Shown: positions 37,299 to 45,808, counted from the first letter of the stretch. The stretch is DNA of 64,000 bases from Stenotrophomonas rhizophila (GCF_000661955.1 NZ_CP007597.1:1915605-1979604), one strand, 5' to 3'. The notes: a model not told the origin generated them from the sequence alone. A program made the numbers and translations.

Positions 37299-37339
37299 TT
37301 GATCTGAATCAAGGCCGGAAACGACACGCACATTAGCCT
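37299..37339 (+). promoter_or_regulatory. FNR/ANR-type activator site and promoter of the porin-adiC-adiA operon
   Basis: TTGATCTGAATCAA (37299-37312) is an exact TTGAT-N4-ATCAA FNR-family box. A -10-like TAGCCT lies at 37334-37339, so a start near 37347 would put the box at -41.5, the classical class II activator position. The transcript would then have a leader of about 320 nt before the porin gene; that leader (37347-37668) shows no convincing gene or riboswitch. Low oxygen control is inferred. Confidence 0.65.
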
Positions 37340-37668
37340 GTGCGCATGACTTCCTTCGTCTCAACCCCTCGCCATGGCTCGCGTGTGCATGCGCCGTTGT
37401 CATCGCAACGACCGGCAGACTTCACAACGTGCTCACCCAGCCATTGTTACTCAGGGCGCTGGCAGGCGGGTTGTTTCCGTCATGCCTCCCGGGATGAGGA
37501 GGGAATCCCACGCGGGTGTGTCCACCACGCTGTGCATGCGATCGGTTCGCCGGCGCATGCCACGCGTGTGCTGCGCCTGCATTGCAGTACCGGGTTGCCG
37601 ACCAGGGCCGCGCGCGCAGGCGCAGCGGAGCTGGTTGGCAAGGCTGTTCGCGGTTCATGGAGAACGTG

Positions 37669-39087
37669 ATGCGCCTGGCTGTACTGACATTTGCGTGTGC
37701 TGCGGTGGTGGTGGCTGCGCCTGCCCGTGCACAGGATTCGGCCGACGCGTTGCGTCAGGAGATCCGTACCCTGCGGCAGACCCTGGAGGCGATGGAAGAG
37801 CGCCTGGATGCGTTGGAGTCCGTCCCAGCCACGGCTAAGGCAACACCCGCGCCTGCAGCCATCGCGCAGGCCAGCCCAGCCGCCTTGCCACCGCCCGCAG
37901 CGGTCCAGGTGCCAGGTGGCGGACAGGCCATCCTGCCGCCGCGCGATTCGGTCTCCGACCCGTCTTCGGCGGCGTCGCGCCCGGACAGTGCCGCCGGTCC
38001 GACCGATCCCGAACTCAAAGGGTTCTTCGCCATTCCCGGCACCGATACGCTGATCCGCATCGGCGGGTACGCCAAGCTGGATGCCATCGCCGATGCACGC
38101 GCGGCCGGCGACGAGGACCAGTTCATTCCGTCGTCGATCCCGGTGGGCAGCGCGCACCGCGATGTGTCCAACTTCAACATGCACGCCAAGCAGACCCGTT
38201 TCAGCTTCGAAGCGCGCCGCCCCACCACCCACGGCAACCTGCGCTTCTACCTGGAGAACGATTTCTTCGGCAGCAGCGACGGTTATCAGTTCCGCCTGCG
38301 CCACGCCTACGGGCAGCTGGGCAATACCTACGCCGGTTACGGCTATTCCAGTTTCATGGACGCCGACAGCCTGCCTGATACGCTGGACTTCGCCGGCCCC
38401 GGCGCGGCCGGCTACCTGTTGGTGGCCGGTATCCACCACAGTTTTTCGCTCGGCAAGGGCAACACCCTGACCCTGGCCGCCGAAGACCCGGACACGCAGC
38501 TGAGCGCGCCGACCGACGGCGTCCGCGCGGTGGATCAGGCCCCGGATGTGTCCCTCACCGCGCGCATGGAGCGCGACTGGGGGCACCTGCAGATCGGCAT
38601 GGTGGCGCGCAGCCTGGCCTACGACGGCGACGCCGGTGATGATCGCCGCATCGGCGGTGGCCTGCAGCTCAGCGGCTCGGCCGCGGTCGGCGAGCAGGAC
38701 CTGCTGCTGTTTGGCGCGCTGGGCGGCAAGGGCATTGCCCGCTATACCGCCGACCTGACCGGCTCGGGCATGGATGCGGTGGTGGGCGACGATGGGCGCC
38801 TGGCATTGCTGCGGCTGCACGGTGGTTTCGTCGGCTACACCCACTACTGGACGCCGATGTGGCGCTCCAACCTGATCTACGGCCAGCTCAGTGGCGAGCG
38901 CAACGCCGCGCTCGCCGACGACGCCTTCCGCCGCAGCCGCTACGGCGTGTTCAACCTGCTGTGGAGCCCGGCGCCGTCCTGGACCATGGGCATGGAACTG
39001 CTGTACGGGCAACTGGAGCAACAGCGCGGGCAGCGCAGCGACACGGTGCGGCTGCAGGGCAGCCTGCAATACAACTTCATCAAGTAG
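37669..39087 (+). CDS. DcaP-like trimeric outer-membrane porin
   Basis: A 472-residue outer-membrane protein. After the signal peptide (MRLAVLTFACAAVVVAAPARA) comes a short coiled coil (DALRQEIRTLRQTLEAMEERLDALE), a Pro/Ala linker, and then a 16-strand-type beta barrel with alternating hydrophobic strands, starting IRIGGYAKLDAIAD and ending with the aromatic C-terminus SLQYNFIK. This is the DcaP layout; relatives transport dicarboxylates and other small acids. ATG 37669 has GGAG five bases upstream; ATG 37657 is four codons earlier. It is the first gene of the acid-resistance-like operon, 51 bp before adiC. Confidence 0.85.
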   Translation: MRLAVLTFACAAVVVAAPARAQDSADALRQEIRTLRQTLEAMEERLDALESVPATAKATPAPAAIAQASPAALPPPAAVQVPGGGQAILPPRDSVSDPSSAASRPDSAAGPTDPELKGFFAIPGTDTLIRIGGYAKLDAIADARAAGDEDQFIPSSIPVGSAHRDVSNFNMHAKQTRFSFEARRPTTHGNLRFYLENDFFGSSDGYQFRLRHAYGQLGNTYAGYGYSSFMDADSLPDTLDFAGPGAAGYLLVAGIHHSFSLGKGNTLTLAAEDPDTQLSAPTDGVRAVDQAPDVSLTARMERDWGHLQIGMVARSLAYDGDAGDDRRIGGGLQLSGSAAVGEQDLLLFGALGGKGIARYTADLTGSGMDAVVGDDGRLALLRLHGGFVGYTHYWTPMWRSNLIYGQLSGERNAALADDAFRRSRYGVFNLLWSPAPSWTMGMELLYGQLEQQRGQRSDTVRLQGSLQYNFIK

Positions 39088-39138
39088 ACCCTACCGCCCG
39101 GCGTGACCGGGCCCATGCCTGGCAAAGGAGAAACCGTC

Positions 39139-40488
39139 ATGGCAGAAGCAAAGAAAATCGGGGTGGTCGGTGCCACCTTCCTGGTGGCCGGCAACATGAT
39201 GGGTTCGGGGGTATTCCTGTTGCCCTCCAGCCTGGCCAAGATCGGCACGGCGTCCATCTGGGGCTGGCTGATCACCACCGCCGGCGCGCTGCTGCTGGCG
39301 TTCGTGTTCGCCAAACTGGGCAAGCTGGCGCCCAAGGCCGGTGGTCCTTACGCCTATGCACGCGACTGGTTCGGTCCGTACATGGGCTTCCAGACCAACA
39401 CCATTTACTGGTTCGCCAACTGGATCGGCAACGTGGCCATTCCGATCGCGGCGGTGGGCTACTTCAGCTACTTCTTCCCGATCCTGTCCGAGCCGCTGCC
39501 GCGCTGCCTGGCCGTGCTGGCACTGGTCTGGGCGCTGAGTTTCGCCAACGTGATCGGCCCCTCATTCGTGAGCAAGCTGCAGACGGTGACCACCAGCTTC
39601 GCGCTGGTGCCGATTCTGGGCATCGCCATCTTCGGCTGGTTCTTCTTCGACCCGACGATCTTCAAGGGCGCCTACAACGTGTCCGGTGAATCCAACTTCG
39701 GCGCGATCTCCAGCGCCGCCGCGCTCACCTTGTGGGCCTTCATCGGCGTGGAGTCGGCATCGGTCACCGCTGGCGTGGTGGAAAACCCGGAAAAGAACGT
39801 GGCCCGCGCCACGCTGGCCGGCGTGTTCCTGGCCGCCATTGCCTACATCGCCAGCTCCTCGGTGATCATGGGCATGGTGCCCAACGGCGACCTGCAGGTG
39901 TCCGATGCGCCGTTCGCGCTGGCCGCCGCCAATGCGGTGGGCGGTTGGGGTGGGGCGCTGGTCAGCCTGTGCGCTTTCGTCGGCGCGGCCGGTTCGCTGG
40001 GCGGCTGGATCCTGCTGACCGCGCAAAGCGCCAAGGCCGCCTCCGACGACGGCTTGTTCCCCAGCATCTTCAGCAAGACCAACAAGGACGACGTGCCGGT
40101 CAAGGGCGTGCTGATCGTGGCGGTGCTGATGACCCTGGCGGTGCTGGTCACCTCGACTTCGGCAACCGCGTCGGCGCAGTTCGACGTGATTACCTCCGCC
40201 GCCGTGGTGCTGACCCTGCTGCCCTACATCTATTCGTGCGTGGCCTGCTATTTCGTGGTCGAGCGCTCGCACACGCTGGTGCACACCGGTGCGTTCTGGC
40301 TGCTCACCAGCGTCACGGTGGTGTACTGCCTGTGGGCGATCTTCGGGTCGTCGGGCAGCATCGTCCAGTACGCCTTCCTGTTCGTGCTGTTCATTACGGT
40401 GTTCTACCCGTTCTTCAGCGAGGAGCGCCGCCGCCAGCGTGGCCAGCTGCCCGCGCTGGACGCCGCCGTCCGCACGACGCTTTCGTGA
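39139..40488 (+). CDS. adiC: Arginine:agmatine antiporter AdiC
   Basis: A 449-residue APC-superfamily transporter with twelve membrane helices. It tracks AdiC closely: GNMMGSGVFLLP in helix 1 (substrate loop), LWAFIGVESASV with the Trp matching W202, GSLGGWILLTAQSAKAASDDGLFP with the Trp matching W293, and GAYNVSGESNFGAI. AdiC swaps external arginine for internal agmatine, exporting one proton equivalent per cycle when paired with AdiA. AAAGGAG lies eight bases before ATG 39139. The decarboxylase gene follows after 15 bp. Confidence 0.92.
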   Translation: MAEAKKIGVVGATFLVAGNMMGSGVFLLPSSLAKIGTASIWGWLITTAGALLLAFVFAKLGKLAPKAGGPYAYARDWFGPYMGFQTNTIYWFANWIGNVAIPIAAVGYFSYFFPILSEPLPRCLAVLALVWALSFANVIGPSFVSKLQTVTTSFALVPILGIAIFGWFFFDPTIFKGAYNVSGESNFGAISSAAALTLWAFIGVESASVTAGVVENPEKNVARATLAGVFLAAIAYIASSSVIMGMVPNGDLQVSDAPFALAAANAVGGWGGALVSLCAFVGAAGSLGGWILLTAQSAKAASDDGLFPSIFSKTNKDDVPVKGVLIVAVLMTLAVLVTSTSATASAQFDVITSAAVVLTLLPYIYSCVACYFVVERSHTLVHTGAFWLLTSVTVVYCLWAIFGSSGSIVQYAFLFVLFITVFYPFFSEERRRQRGQLPALDAAVRTTLS

Positions 40489-40503
40489 TCTTCCCCCAGG
40501 AGA

Positions 40504-42798
40504 ATGCCTGTGTATTTCAAGTCGCTTGATTACCCCATCATCGTCATCGACGACGATTACGAGTCCCCGCGCATCGGGGGCATCCTGATCCGGGCGCTGG
40601 TCGAGGAGCTGCGCAAGAACGACCAGCGCGTGCTGTGCGGCCTGACCCTGGCTGACGCCCAGGCCGGCGCACGGACCTATGTGGCGGCCTCGGCGGTGCT
40701 GATCTCCATCGACGGCACCGAGGACAAGCCCGAGCAGTTCCAGCGCCTGCTCGGCTTCCTGCGTGAACAGAGCGCGCGCCGCGGCAACCTGCCGGTGTTC
40801 CTGTATGGCGAGCGACGCACCATCGAGAAGGTACCCAGCAAGCTGCTCAAGTACGTGCACGGCTACATCTTCCTGTTCGAGGACACCAAGAGCTTCATCT
40901 CGCGCCAGGTGATGCGGGCGGCCGAAGACTACATGGCCAACCTGCTGCCGCCGTTCTTCAAGGCGCTGATCCACCACACGGCCGAGTCCAACTACTCCTG
41001 GCATACGCCCGGGCATGCCGGCGGGGTGGCGTTCACAAAATCCCCGGTGGGGCGTGCGTTCCACCAGTTCTACGGTGAGAACACCCTGCGCAGCGACCTG
41101 TCTATTTCGGTGCCGGAGCTGGGGTCGCTGCTGGACCATACCGGCCCGATCAAGGCAGCCGAAGATGAAGCGGCGCGCAACTTCGGCGCGGACCACACCT
41201 TCTTCGTCACCAACGGCACCTCCACGGCCAACAAGATCGTCTGGCACGGCACGGTGGGCCGCGGCGATGTGGTGTTCGTTGATCGCAACTGCCACAAGTC
41301 GCTGCTGCACTCGCTGATCATGACCGGCGGCATCCCGGTGTACTTCACCCCCAGCCGCAACGCGCATGGGATCATCGGCCCGATCAGCCTGGACCAGTTC
41401 ACGCCCGAGTCGCTGCACCAGGCCATCGCCGCCAATCCACTGGCCAGCAAGGCGTTCAAGGCCGGCTCCAAGCCGCGCATCGCGGTGGTCACCAATTCCA
41501 CCTATGACGGCCTGTGCTACAACGCGGAAAAGATCGCCGAGGAGATCGGCAGCGCGGTCGATTTCCTGCACTTCGACGAGGCCTGGTACGCCTATGCGGC
41601 GTTCCATCCGTTCTACGAGAATCACTACGGCATGGCCAAGGGCAAGCCGCGTGAGCAGGACGCGATCATCTTCACCACCCACTCCACGCACAAGCTGCTG
41701 GCCGCCTTCTCGCAGGCCTCGATGATCCACGTGCGCAATGCGGCCTCGCGCGAGCTGGATGCCGAGCGCTTCAACGAAGCGTTCATGATGCACACCACCA
41801 CCAGCCCGCATTACGGGGTGATCGCGGCCTGCGATGTGGCCTCGAAGATGATGGAGGGCGCGGCCGGCGAATCGCTGGTGCAGGAAATGCACGACGAGGC
41901 AATCGCGTTCCGCCGCGCGATGCTGCATGTACGCGAGGACCTGGGCCGCGACGACTGGTGGTTCAGCGTCTGGCAGCCGGACAAGCTGGAGCGTTCGCTG
42001 GCCAAGGGCGATGCACCGGCGCCGATGGTGGCCAAGCGCAGCGAGTGGTACCTGCAGCCCGATGCGCACTGGCATGGCTTTGACGGGCTGGTCGAAGACT
42101 ACGTGCTGATCGACCCGATCAAGGTGACCCTGCTGACCCCGGGGCTGTCGATCGACGGTGAGATCGGCCAGCGCGGCATTCCCGCCGCGGTGCTGAGCAA
42201 GTTCCTGTGGACGCGCGGCATCACCGTGGAAAAGACCAACCTGTACTCGGTGCTGTTCCTGTTCTCAATGGGCATCACCAAGGGCAAGTGGAGCACGCTG
42301 GTGACCGAGCTGATGGCGTTCAAGGAGCTCTACGACGCCAATGCGCCGCTGAGCCGGGCGCTGCCGGGGTTGGCCGCCGACTACCCGGTGGCCTATGCCG
42401 GCTGGGGCCTGCGCGACCTGTGCCAGGCGCTGCATGAATTCAACCGTGAGTTCGCCGTGCCCAAGGTGATGCGCGAGATGTACGTGGACCTGCCCGAGCC
42501 GGTGATGACCCCGGCCGAGGCATACGACCACCTGGTGCGCGGGCAGATCGAACGGGTCGACATCGAGGCGATCAGCGGCCGCATCGCCGGCACCATGCTG
42601 GTGCCGTACCCGCCGGGCATCCCGACCATCATGCCGGGCGAGCGCTTCGGGGCCAGCGACGAGCCGATCATCCAGTCGCTGCGCATTGCCCGCGAGCAGA
42701 ACGCCCGCTTCCCGGGCTTCGAGTCGGACGTGCATGGGCTTATCATCGACCGCGACGGCGCGACGCCAACCTACAAGGTGGAGGTGCTGAAGGTCTGA
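40504..42798 (+). CDS. adiA: Biodegradative arginine decarboxylase (AdiA-like)
   Basis: A 764-residue fold-type I PLP decarboxylase. Residues 1-130 form the receiver-like 'wing' domain (IIVIDDDYESPRIGGILI); the PLP domain has DRNCHKSLLHSLIMTGG, LHFDEAWYAYAAFHP and the PLP-lysine motif THSTHKLLAAFSQAS; the C-terminal domain ends VPYPPGIPTIMPGE...FPGFE. Similarity to E. coli AdiA is high through RNCHKS, YMMHTTTSP and the C-terminus. The reaction arginine + H+ to agmatine + CO2 consumes a cytosolic proton. The close relative lysine decarboxylase cannot be excluded, but the AdiC partner gene argues for arginine. Confidence 0.9.
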   Translation: MPVYFKSLDYPIIVIDDDYESPRIGGILIRALVEELRKNDQRVLCGLTLADAQAGARTYVAASAVLISIDGTEDKPEQFQRLLGFLREQSARRGNLPVFLYGERRTIEKVPSKLLKYVHGYIFLFEDTKSFISRQVMRAAEDYMANLLPPFFKALIHHTAESNYSWHTPGHAGGVAFTKSPVGRAFHQFYGENTLRSDLSISVPELGSLLDHTGPIKAAEDEAARNFGADHTFFVTNGTSTANKIVWHGTVGRGDVVFVDRNCHKSLLHSLIMTGGIPVYFTPSRNAHGIIGPISLDQFTPESLHQAIAANPLASKAFKAGSKPRIAVVTNSTYDGLCYNAEKIAEEIGSAVDFLHFDEAWYAYAAFHPFYENHYGMAKGKPREQDAIIFTTHSTHKLLAAFSQASMIHVRNAASRELDAERFNEAFMMHTTTSPHYGVIAACDVASKMMEGAAGESLVQEMHDEAIAFRRAMLHVREDLGRDDWWFSVWQPDKLERSLAKGDAPAPMVAKRSEWYLQPDAHWHGFDGLVEDYVLIDPIKVTLLTPGLSIDGEIGQRGIPAAVLSKFLWTRGITVEKTNLYSVLFLFSMGITKGKWSTLVTELMAFKELYDANAPLSRALPGLAADYPVAYAGWGLRDLCQALHEFNREFAVPKVMREMYVDLPEPVMTPAEAYDHLVRGQIERVDIEAISGRIAGTMLVPYPPGIPTIMPGERFGASDEPIIQSLRIAREQNARFPGFESDVHGLIIDRDGATPTYKVEVLKV

Positions 42799-42822
42799 GT
42801 CCGGTCAGGCCCTCGGCAAGCG

Positions 42823-43725
42823 ATGGATACAGCACGCGAGCAGCGGGTCCTGACATTCTCGATCGCGGTGACCCTGGCCGTCAGTGCCACCGGCTTTGCC
42901 GGTGGCCTGCTGGTGGGATCGCAGGCCATACTGTTCGATGGCGTGTACAGCCTGGTCGACGTGGCCCTGACCCTGGTGGCGTTGTCGGTGCTGCGGCTGG
43001 TGGCGCGGGAAGAAAGCCCGCGCTTCCAGTACGGCTACTGGCACCTGGAGCCGATGGTGGAGGCACTGGGCGGGGCGATCCTGTCGCTGGCCTGCATCTA
43101 CGCGCTGGCCAATTCGATCATCGGGCTCACCACCGGCGGCCATGAGGTCAAGGCCGGGCCCGCGCTGGTGTGGGCGACCGTGCTGTGTGTGAGCAACCTG
43201 GCGATGGCCGCGTTCGTGCGGACCCGTGCGCTGCGGCTGCAGTCGGCGTTGCTGTGGCTGGACGTGCGGGCCTGGCTGTTGAGCGGCCTGATGAGCCTGG
43301 CGGTGGTGCTGGCCTTCGGCATCGCGCTGGTGCTGCGCGATGGTGCGCACGCGCACTGGATTCCCTATCTGGACCCGTTGGTGCTGGCGGCCATCAGCGT
43401 TGCAGTGCTGCCGGTCCCGTTGCGCAGTGCCTGGAAGGCCATGCGCGAGGTGCTGCAGGTGGCACCGGATACGCTGGACGCACGTGTGCAGGCGGTCATG
43501 CAGGCATTCGTGACCGAACACGGCTATCTGGACTTCACCAGCCATGTGGCCAAGATGGGGCGCATGCGGTTCGTCGAGATCCACATCCTGACCCACCCGG
43601 ACACCGTGATCGGCACCATCGGCAACGTGGATGCATTGCGTGACGAGATCGCCGAACGGTTGGACGCGCGCGGCAGCGAGTTCTGGCTGACCATCGATTT
43701 CACCGCCGATCCTGCCTGGACCTAG
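42823..43725 (+). CDS. Cation diffusion facilitator family transporter
   Basis: A 300-residue CDF-type inner-membrane transporter. The first helices carry ILFDGVYSLVDVALTLVALSVLRLV (metal-site Asp residues in the FDGxxxxxD pattern), and ARFQYGYWHLEPMVE corresponds to the family's H/FG-x-x-x-x-E segment. Five or six membrane segments are followed by a cytosolic C-terminal domain of about 90 residues. Metal specificity (Zn, Mn, Fe) is not determined by sequence alone. It starts 24 bp after adiA on the same strand and may be co-transcribed. Confidence 0.85.
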   Translation: MDTAREQRVLTFSIAVTLAVSATGFAGGLLVGSQAILFDGVYSLVDVALTLVALSVLRLVAREESPRFQYGYWHLEPMVEALGGAILSLACIYALANSIIGLTTGGHEVKAGPALVWATVLCVSNLAMAAFVRTRALRLQSALLWLDVRAWLLSGLMSLAVVLAFGIALVLRDGAHAHWIPYLDPLVLAAISVAVLPVPLRSAWKAMREVLQVAPDTLDARVQAVMQAFVTEHGYLDFTSHVAKMGRMRFVEIHILTHPDTVIGTIGNVDALRDEIAERLDARGSEFWLTIDFTADPAWT

Positions 43726-43777
43726 GCGGCATCGAACTACCCGCTCGGCGTGGACCGCAGCATTCCAACGATTGTCG

Positions 43778-43808
43778 TTGACCTCAACTTCAGTTGAGGT
43801 CGGACACT
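43778..43808 (+). promoter_or_regulatory. SoxR-type operator/promoter upstream of the RidA-family gene
   Basis: TTGACC (43778-43783), a 19-bp spacer and GACACT as the -10 (43803-43808). The perfect 18-bp dyad CCTCAACTTCAGTTGAGG spans 43782-43799, close to the SoxR box CCTCAAGTTAACTTGAGG. The over-long 19-bp spacer is the hallmark of MerR-family activated promoters. It lies 28 bp before ATG 43837. Confidence 0.75.
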
Positions 43809-43836
43809 GCGTGCTCCCTCCCTGGATGCATGCCCC

Positions 43837-44265
43837 ATGTTCAGTGACACCCCCGCTGCGCCCGTCGGCCTGTTCGGCTTCATCAATCCCGCGGGTCTGT
43901 ATGACCCCAGTGCCAACGGCTACTCGCACGTGGCGGTCGTGCGCTTGCCGGCGCGGGTGATCCACGTGGCCGGGCAGGGCGGGGAAACCGCAGACGGCAC
44001 GCTCTCGCCGCGCTTCGAGGTGCAGGTGGCGCAGGCCCTGGACAACCTGGCGCTGGCGTTGGCCTCCGCCGGTGCCGGCCTGGCCGACGTGGCCAAACTC
44101 ACGGTGCTGGTGGTGGACCATGACCAGGACCGGCTGGGCATGCTGTCCGCGCAGATCGGCCAACGCTGGCCGCTGGGCCGGGCACCGACCTGCACCTTGA
44201 TTCCCGTGCCGCGGTTGGCGTTGGACGGGATGCTGTTCGAGATCGAGGCGACCGCGTATTGCTGA
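43837..44265 (+). CDS. RidA (YjgF/YER057c/UK114) family protein, probable SoxR target
   Basis: A 142-residue Rid-family protein. The family core is visible in VIHVAGQGGETADGTL, FEVQVAQALDNLALALASAGAGLADVAKLTVLVVDH and the C-terminal LDGMLFEIEATA. The canonical imine-deaminating RidA arginine context is altered (GRAPTCTLIPV), as in the Rid4-Rid7 subgroups. The promoter carries a SoxR-type box, suggesting induction by redox-cycling compounds. Its stop codon abuts that of the convergent gene with no gap. Confidence 0.85.
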   Translation: MFSDTPAAPVGLFGFINPAGLYDPSANGYSHVAVVRLPARVIHVAGQGGETADGTLSPRFEVQVAQALDNLALALASAGAGLADVAKLTVLVVDHDQDRLGMLSAQIGQRWPLGRAPTCTLIPVPRLALDGMLFEIEATAYC

Positions 44266-44652
44266 TCAGTCGCCCAGCCAGACGGCGCGCGCGACCGACA
44301 CGCGGGTGATGCGCCCCCCACTGGCCTGGAAGGTGACATCCAGCCCATGCGCCAACAAAAGCGAGGTGTGCACCGGGATGCGGCAGACCATCCGCTCGGG
44401 GGTGGTCTGTTGGCAGTAGTCGTCTCCAAGGGCGCGCCGCTGCGGCGCGAGCGGCATGCCGTGCAGCGTCTTGTTCAGACCGGCTTCCAGCGCCGCCGGA
44501 CTCAGCAGGGTACCGGGCGCACTGTAGCCGGCCGCGAAGGACAGCAGGTTGACCGGGCTGATACAGCTGCAGCCCGCAGGAGAGAAGCCCAGCAATGCCA
44601 CGCCGGTGATCACGGCAATCGCACCCGTGGTGCCTAGGGCGATCTTTCCCAT
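44266..44652 (-). CDS. Hypothetical exported or membrane-anchored protein
   Basis: A 128-residue protein with one N-terminal hydrophobic segment (IALGTTGAIAVITGVALLGFSPAGCSC) that could be an anchor or signal peptide, and cysteines at GCSC and later in DDYCQQTTPERMVCRIPVH. The periplasmic part is small and its family is not recognised. ATG 44652 is preferred over 44673 because AAGGAA sits ten bases upstream. Tail-to-tail with the RidA gene with adjacent stop codons. Confidence 0.65.
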   Translation of the reverse strand: MGKIALGTTGAIAVITGVALLGFSPAGCSCISPVNLLSFAAGYSAPGTLLSPAALEAGLNKTLHGMPLAPQRRALGDDYCQQTTPERMVCRIPVHTSLLLAHGLDVTFQASGGRITRVSVARAVWLGD

Positions 44653-44731
44653 CTGCTGCTTCCTTGTTGGCATGGTGGGTCAAGCACGCGGATCTTCTCA
44701 CGCCTGCAGCGGTCGATGGCGCAGGACGCGG

Positions 44732-44769
44732 TTGGCGGGGATATACGAAACATATATGCTGTGTATATC
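44732..44769 (+). promoter_or_regulatory. Promoter with dyad operator of the ParD-like/map operon
   Basis: -35 TTGGCG (44732-44737), 17-bp spacer, -10 TATGCT (44755-44760). Over it lies a nested dyad: outer arms GATATAC (44740-44746) and GTATATC (44763-44769), and a central CATATATG (44751-44758), all sharing the same centre. Such a site across the spacer and -10 fits repression by the ribbon-helix-helix-type product of the first gene. AT content is far above that of the surroundings. Confidence 0.7.
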
Positions 44770-44789
44770 AATCATTCGGACGCCAGCCC

Positions 44790-45002
44790 ATGGGCATCGT
44801 CAACATCGACGACGAACTGCACGACAACCTGCGCCGCGCCAGCGGCGTCTCCGGCCGCTCGATCAACGCCCAGGCCGGCTTCTGGATCAAGATCGGCATG
44901 CTGTGCGAGATGAACCCCGGCATGAGCTACCAGGAGATCGTCAGCCGCGAACTGCGCGCGGCCGGGGTCGCGCCGGGCGCGTTGCGGGTGGCCGAGGCAT
45001 GA
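44790..45002 (+). CDS. ParD-like family DNA-binding protein
   Basis: A 70-residue protein of the ParD-like family: MGIVNIDDELHDNLRRASGVSGRSINAQAGFWIKIGMLCE fits a ribbon-helix-helix (short strand VNID followed by two helices), and the C-terminus is a separate helix. ParD proteins are usually antitoxins for ParE-type toxins; no ParE is encoded here. Instead the gene overlaps map by 4 bp (ATGA), so the two are translationally coupled. The dyad upstream suggests autorepression. There is no Shine-Dalgarno sequence of note. Confidence 0.8.
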   Translation: MGIVNIDDELHDNLRRASGVSGRSINAQAGFWIKIGMLCEMNPGMSYQEIVSRELRAAGVAPGALRVAEA

Positions 45003-45769
45003 TCAAGACGCTGGAAGAACAGGCCTTGATGCGTGCCTCCGGTCGTCTGCTGGCGCAGGTGTTCGAGGCGCTGGACCAGCTGCCGCTGGAGGGCATGAGC
45101 ACGCTGCAGGTCAACGACTGGGTGGAGCGCTTCATCGTCGATCACCTGCAGGCGCGGCCGGCCAGCAAGGGCCAGTACGGCTTTGCCTACGTGCTCAACA
45201 GCTCGATCGACACCGTGGTCTGCCATGGCGTGCCCTCGGCCGATGCGGTGCTGCGCAGCGGCAGCATCGTCAACCTGGACATCACCCTGGAAAAGGGCGG
45301 CTACATCGCCGATTCCAGCAAGACCTACCTGATCGGCGAAGTCGACTACGCGGCCAAGCGGCTGGTACGGGTGACCCGCGAGGCGATGTGGAAGGGCATT
45401 GGCGTGGTGCGGCCGGGCGCCACGCTGGGCGACATCGGCTTTGCGATCCAGCAGCATGCCAAGGCGCACGGCTACAGCGTGGTCAAGGAATTCTGCGGCC
45501 ACGGTATCGGCCAGGAAATGCACGAAGAGCCGCAGGTGCTGCATTACGGCCGGCGCGGTGACGGGCTGGTGCTGGAGGAGGGCATGACCTTCACCATCGA
45601 GCCGATGATCAACCAGGGCCGCGCGGCGATCGACATGAGCGACGATGGCTGGACGGTGACCACGCGCGACGGGAAGCTGTCGGCGCAGGCCGAGCACACG
45701 GTGCTGGTGACCGCCGACGGGGTGGAGGTGCTGACCCTGCGCGCCGAGGAGCGCGGGTTGGTTGCGTGA
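44999..45769 (+). CDS. map: Type I methionine aminopeptidase
   Basis: A 256-residue M24A metallopeptidase that removes the initiator Met. All five metal ligands are present: Asp in NLDITLEKGG, Asp in IADSSKTY, His in FCGHGIGQEMHEEP, Glu in FTIEPMI and Glu in QAEHTVLV. The substrate His is in VCHGVPSADAVL. Most genomes of this family carry a housekeeping map next to rpsB; that context is absent, so this is probably a second, specialised copy. It is coupled to the ParD-like gene by a 4-bp overlap. Confidence 0.93.
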   Translation: MIKTLEEQALMRASGRLLAQVFEALDQLPLEGMSTLQVNDWVERFIVDHLQARPASKGQYGFAYVLNSSIDTVVCHGVPSADAVLRSGSIVNLDITLEKGGYIADSSKTYLIGEVDYAAKRLVRVTREAMWKGIGVVRPGATLGDIGFAIQQHAKAHGYSVVKEFCGHGIGQEMHEEPQVLHYGRRGDGLVLEEGMTFTIEPMINQGRAAIDMSDDGWTVTTRDGKLSAQAEHTVLVTADGVEVLTLRAEERGLVA

Positions 45770-45808
45770 TGGATGCTGTGCGTGGCCGGACGGGCGCGGT
45801 GGTTCCGC

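Noticed and set aside
37340..37669. A 109-codon frame in the leader of the porin gene
   Set aside because: No ribosome site, composition unlike the neighbours (Cys, His and Arg scattered) and it overlaps the porin start; treated as leader RNA.
44790..45002. A classical ParDE toxin-antitoxin pair
   Set aside because: No ParE/RelE-type toxin frame is found on either side; the coupled gene is a complete methionine aminopeptidase.
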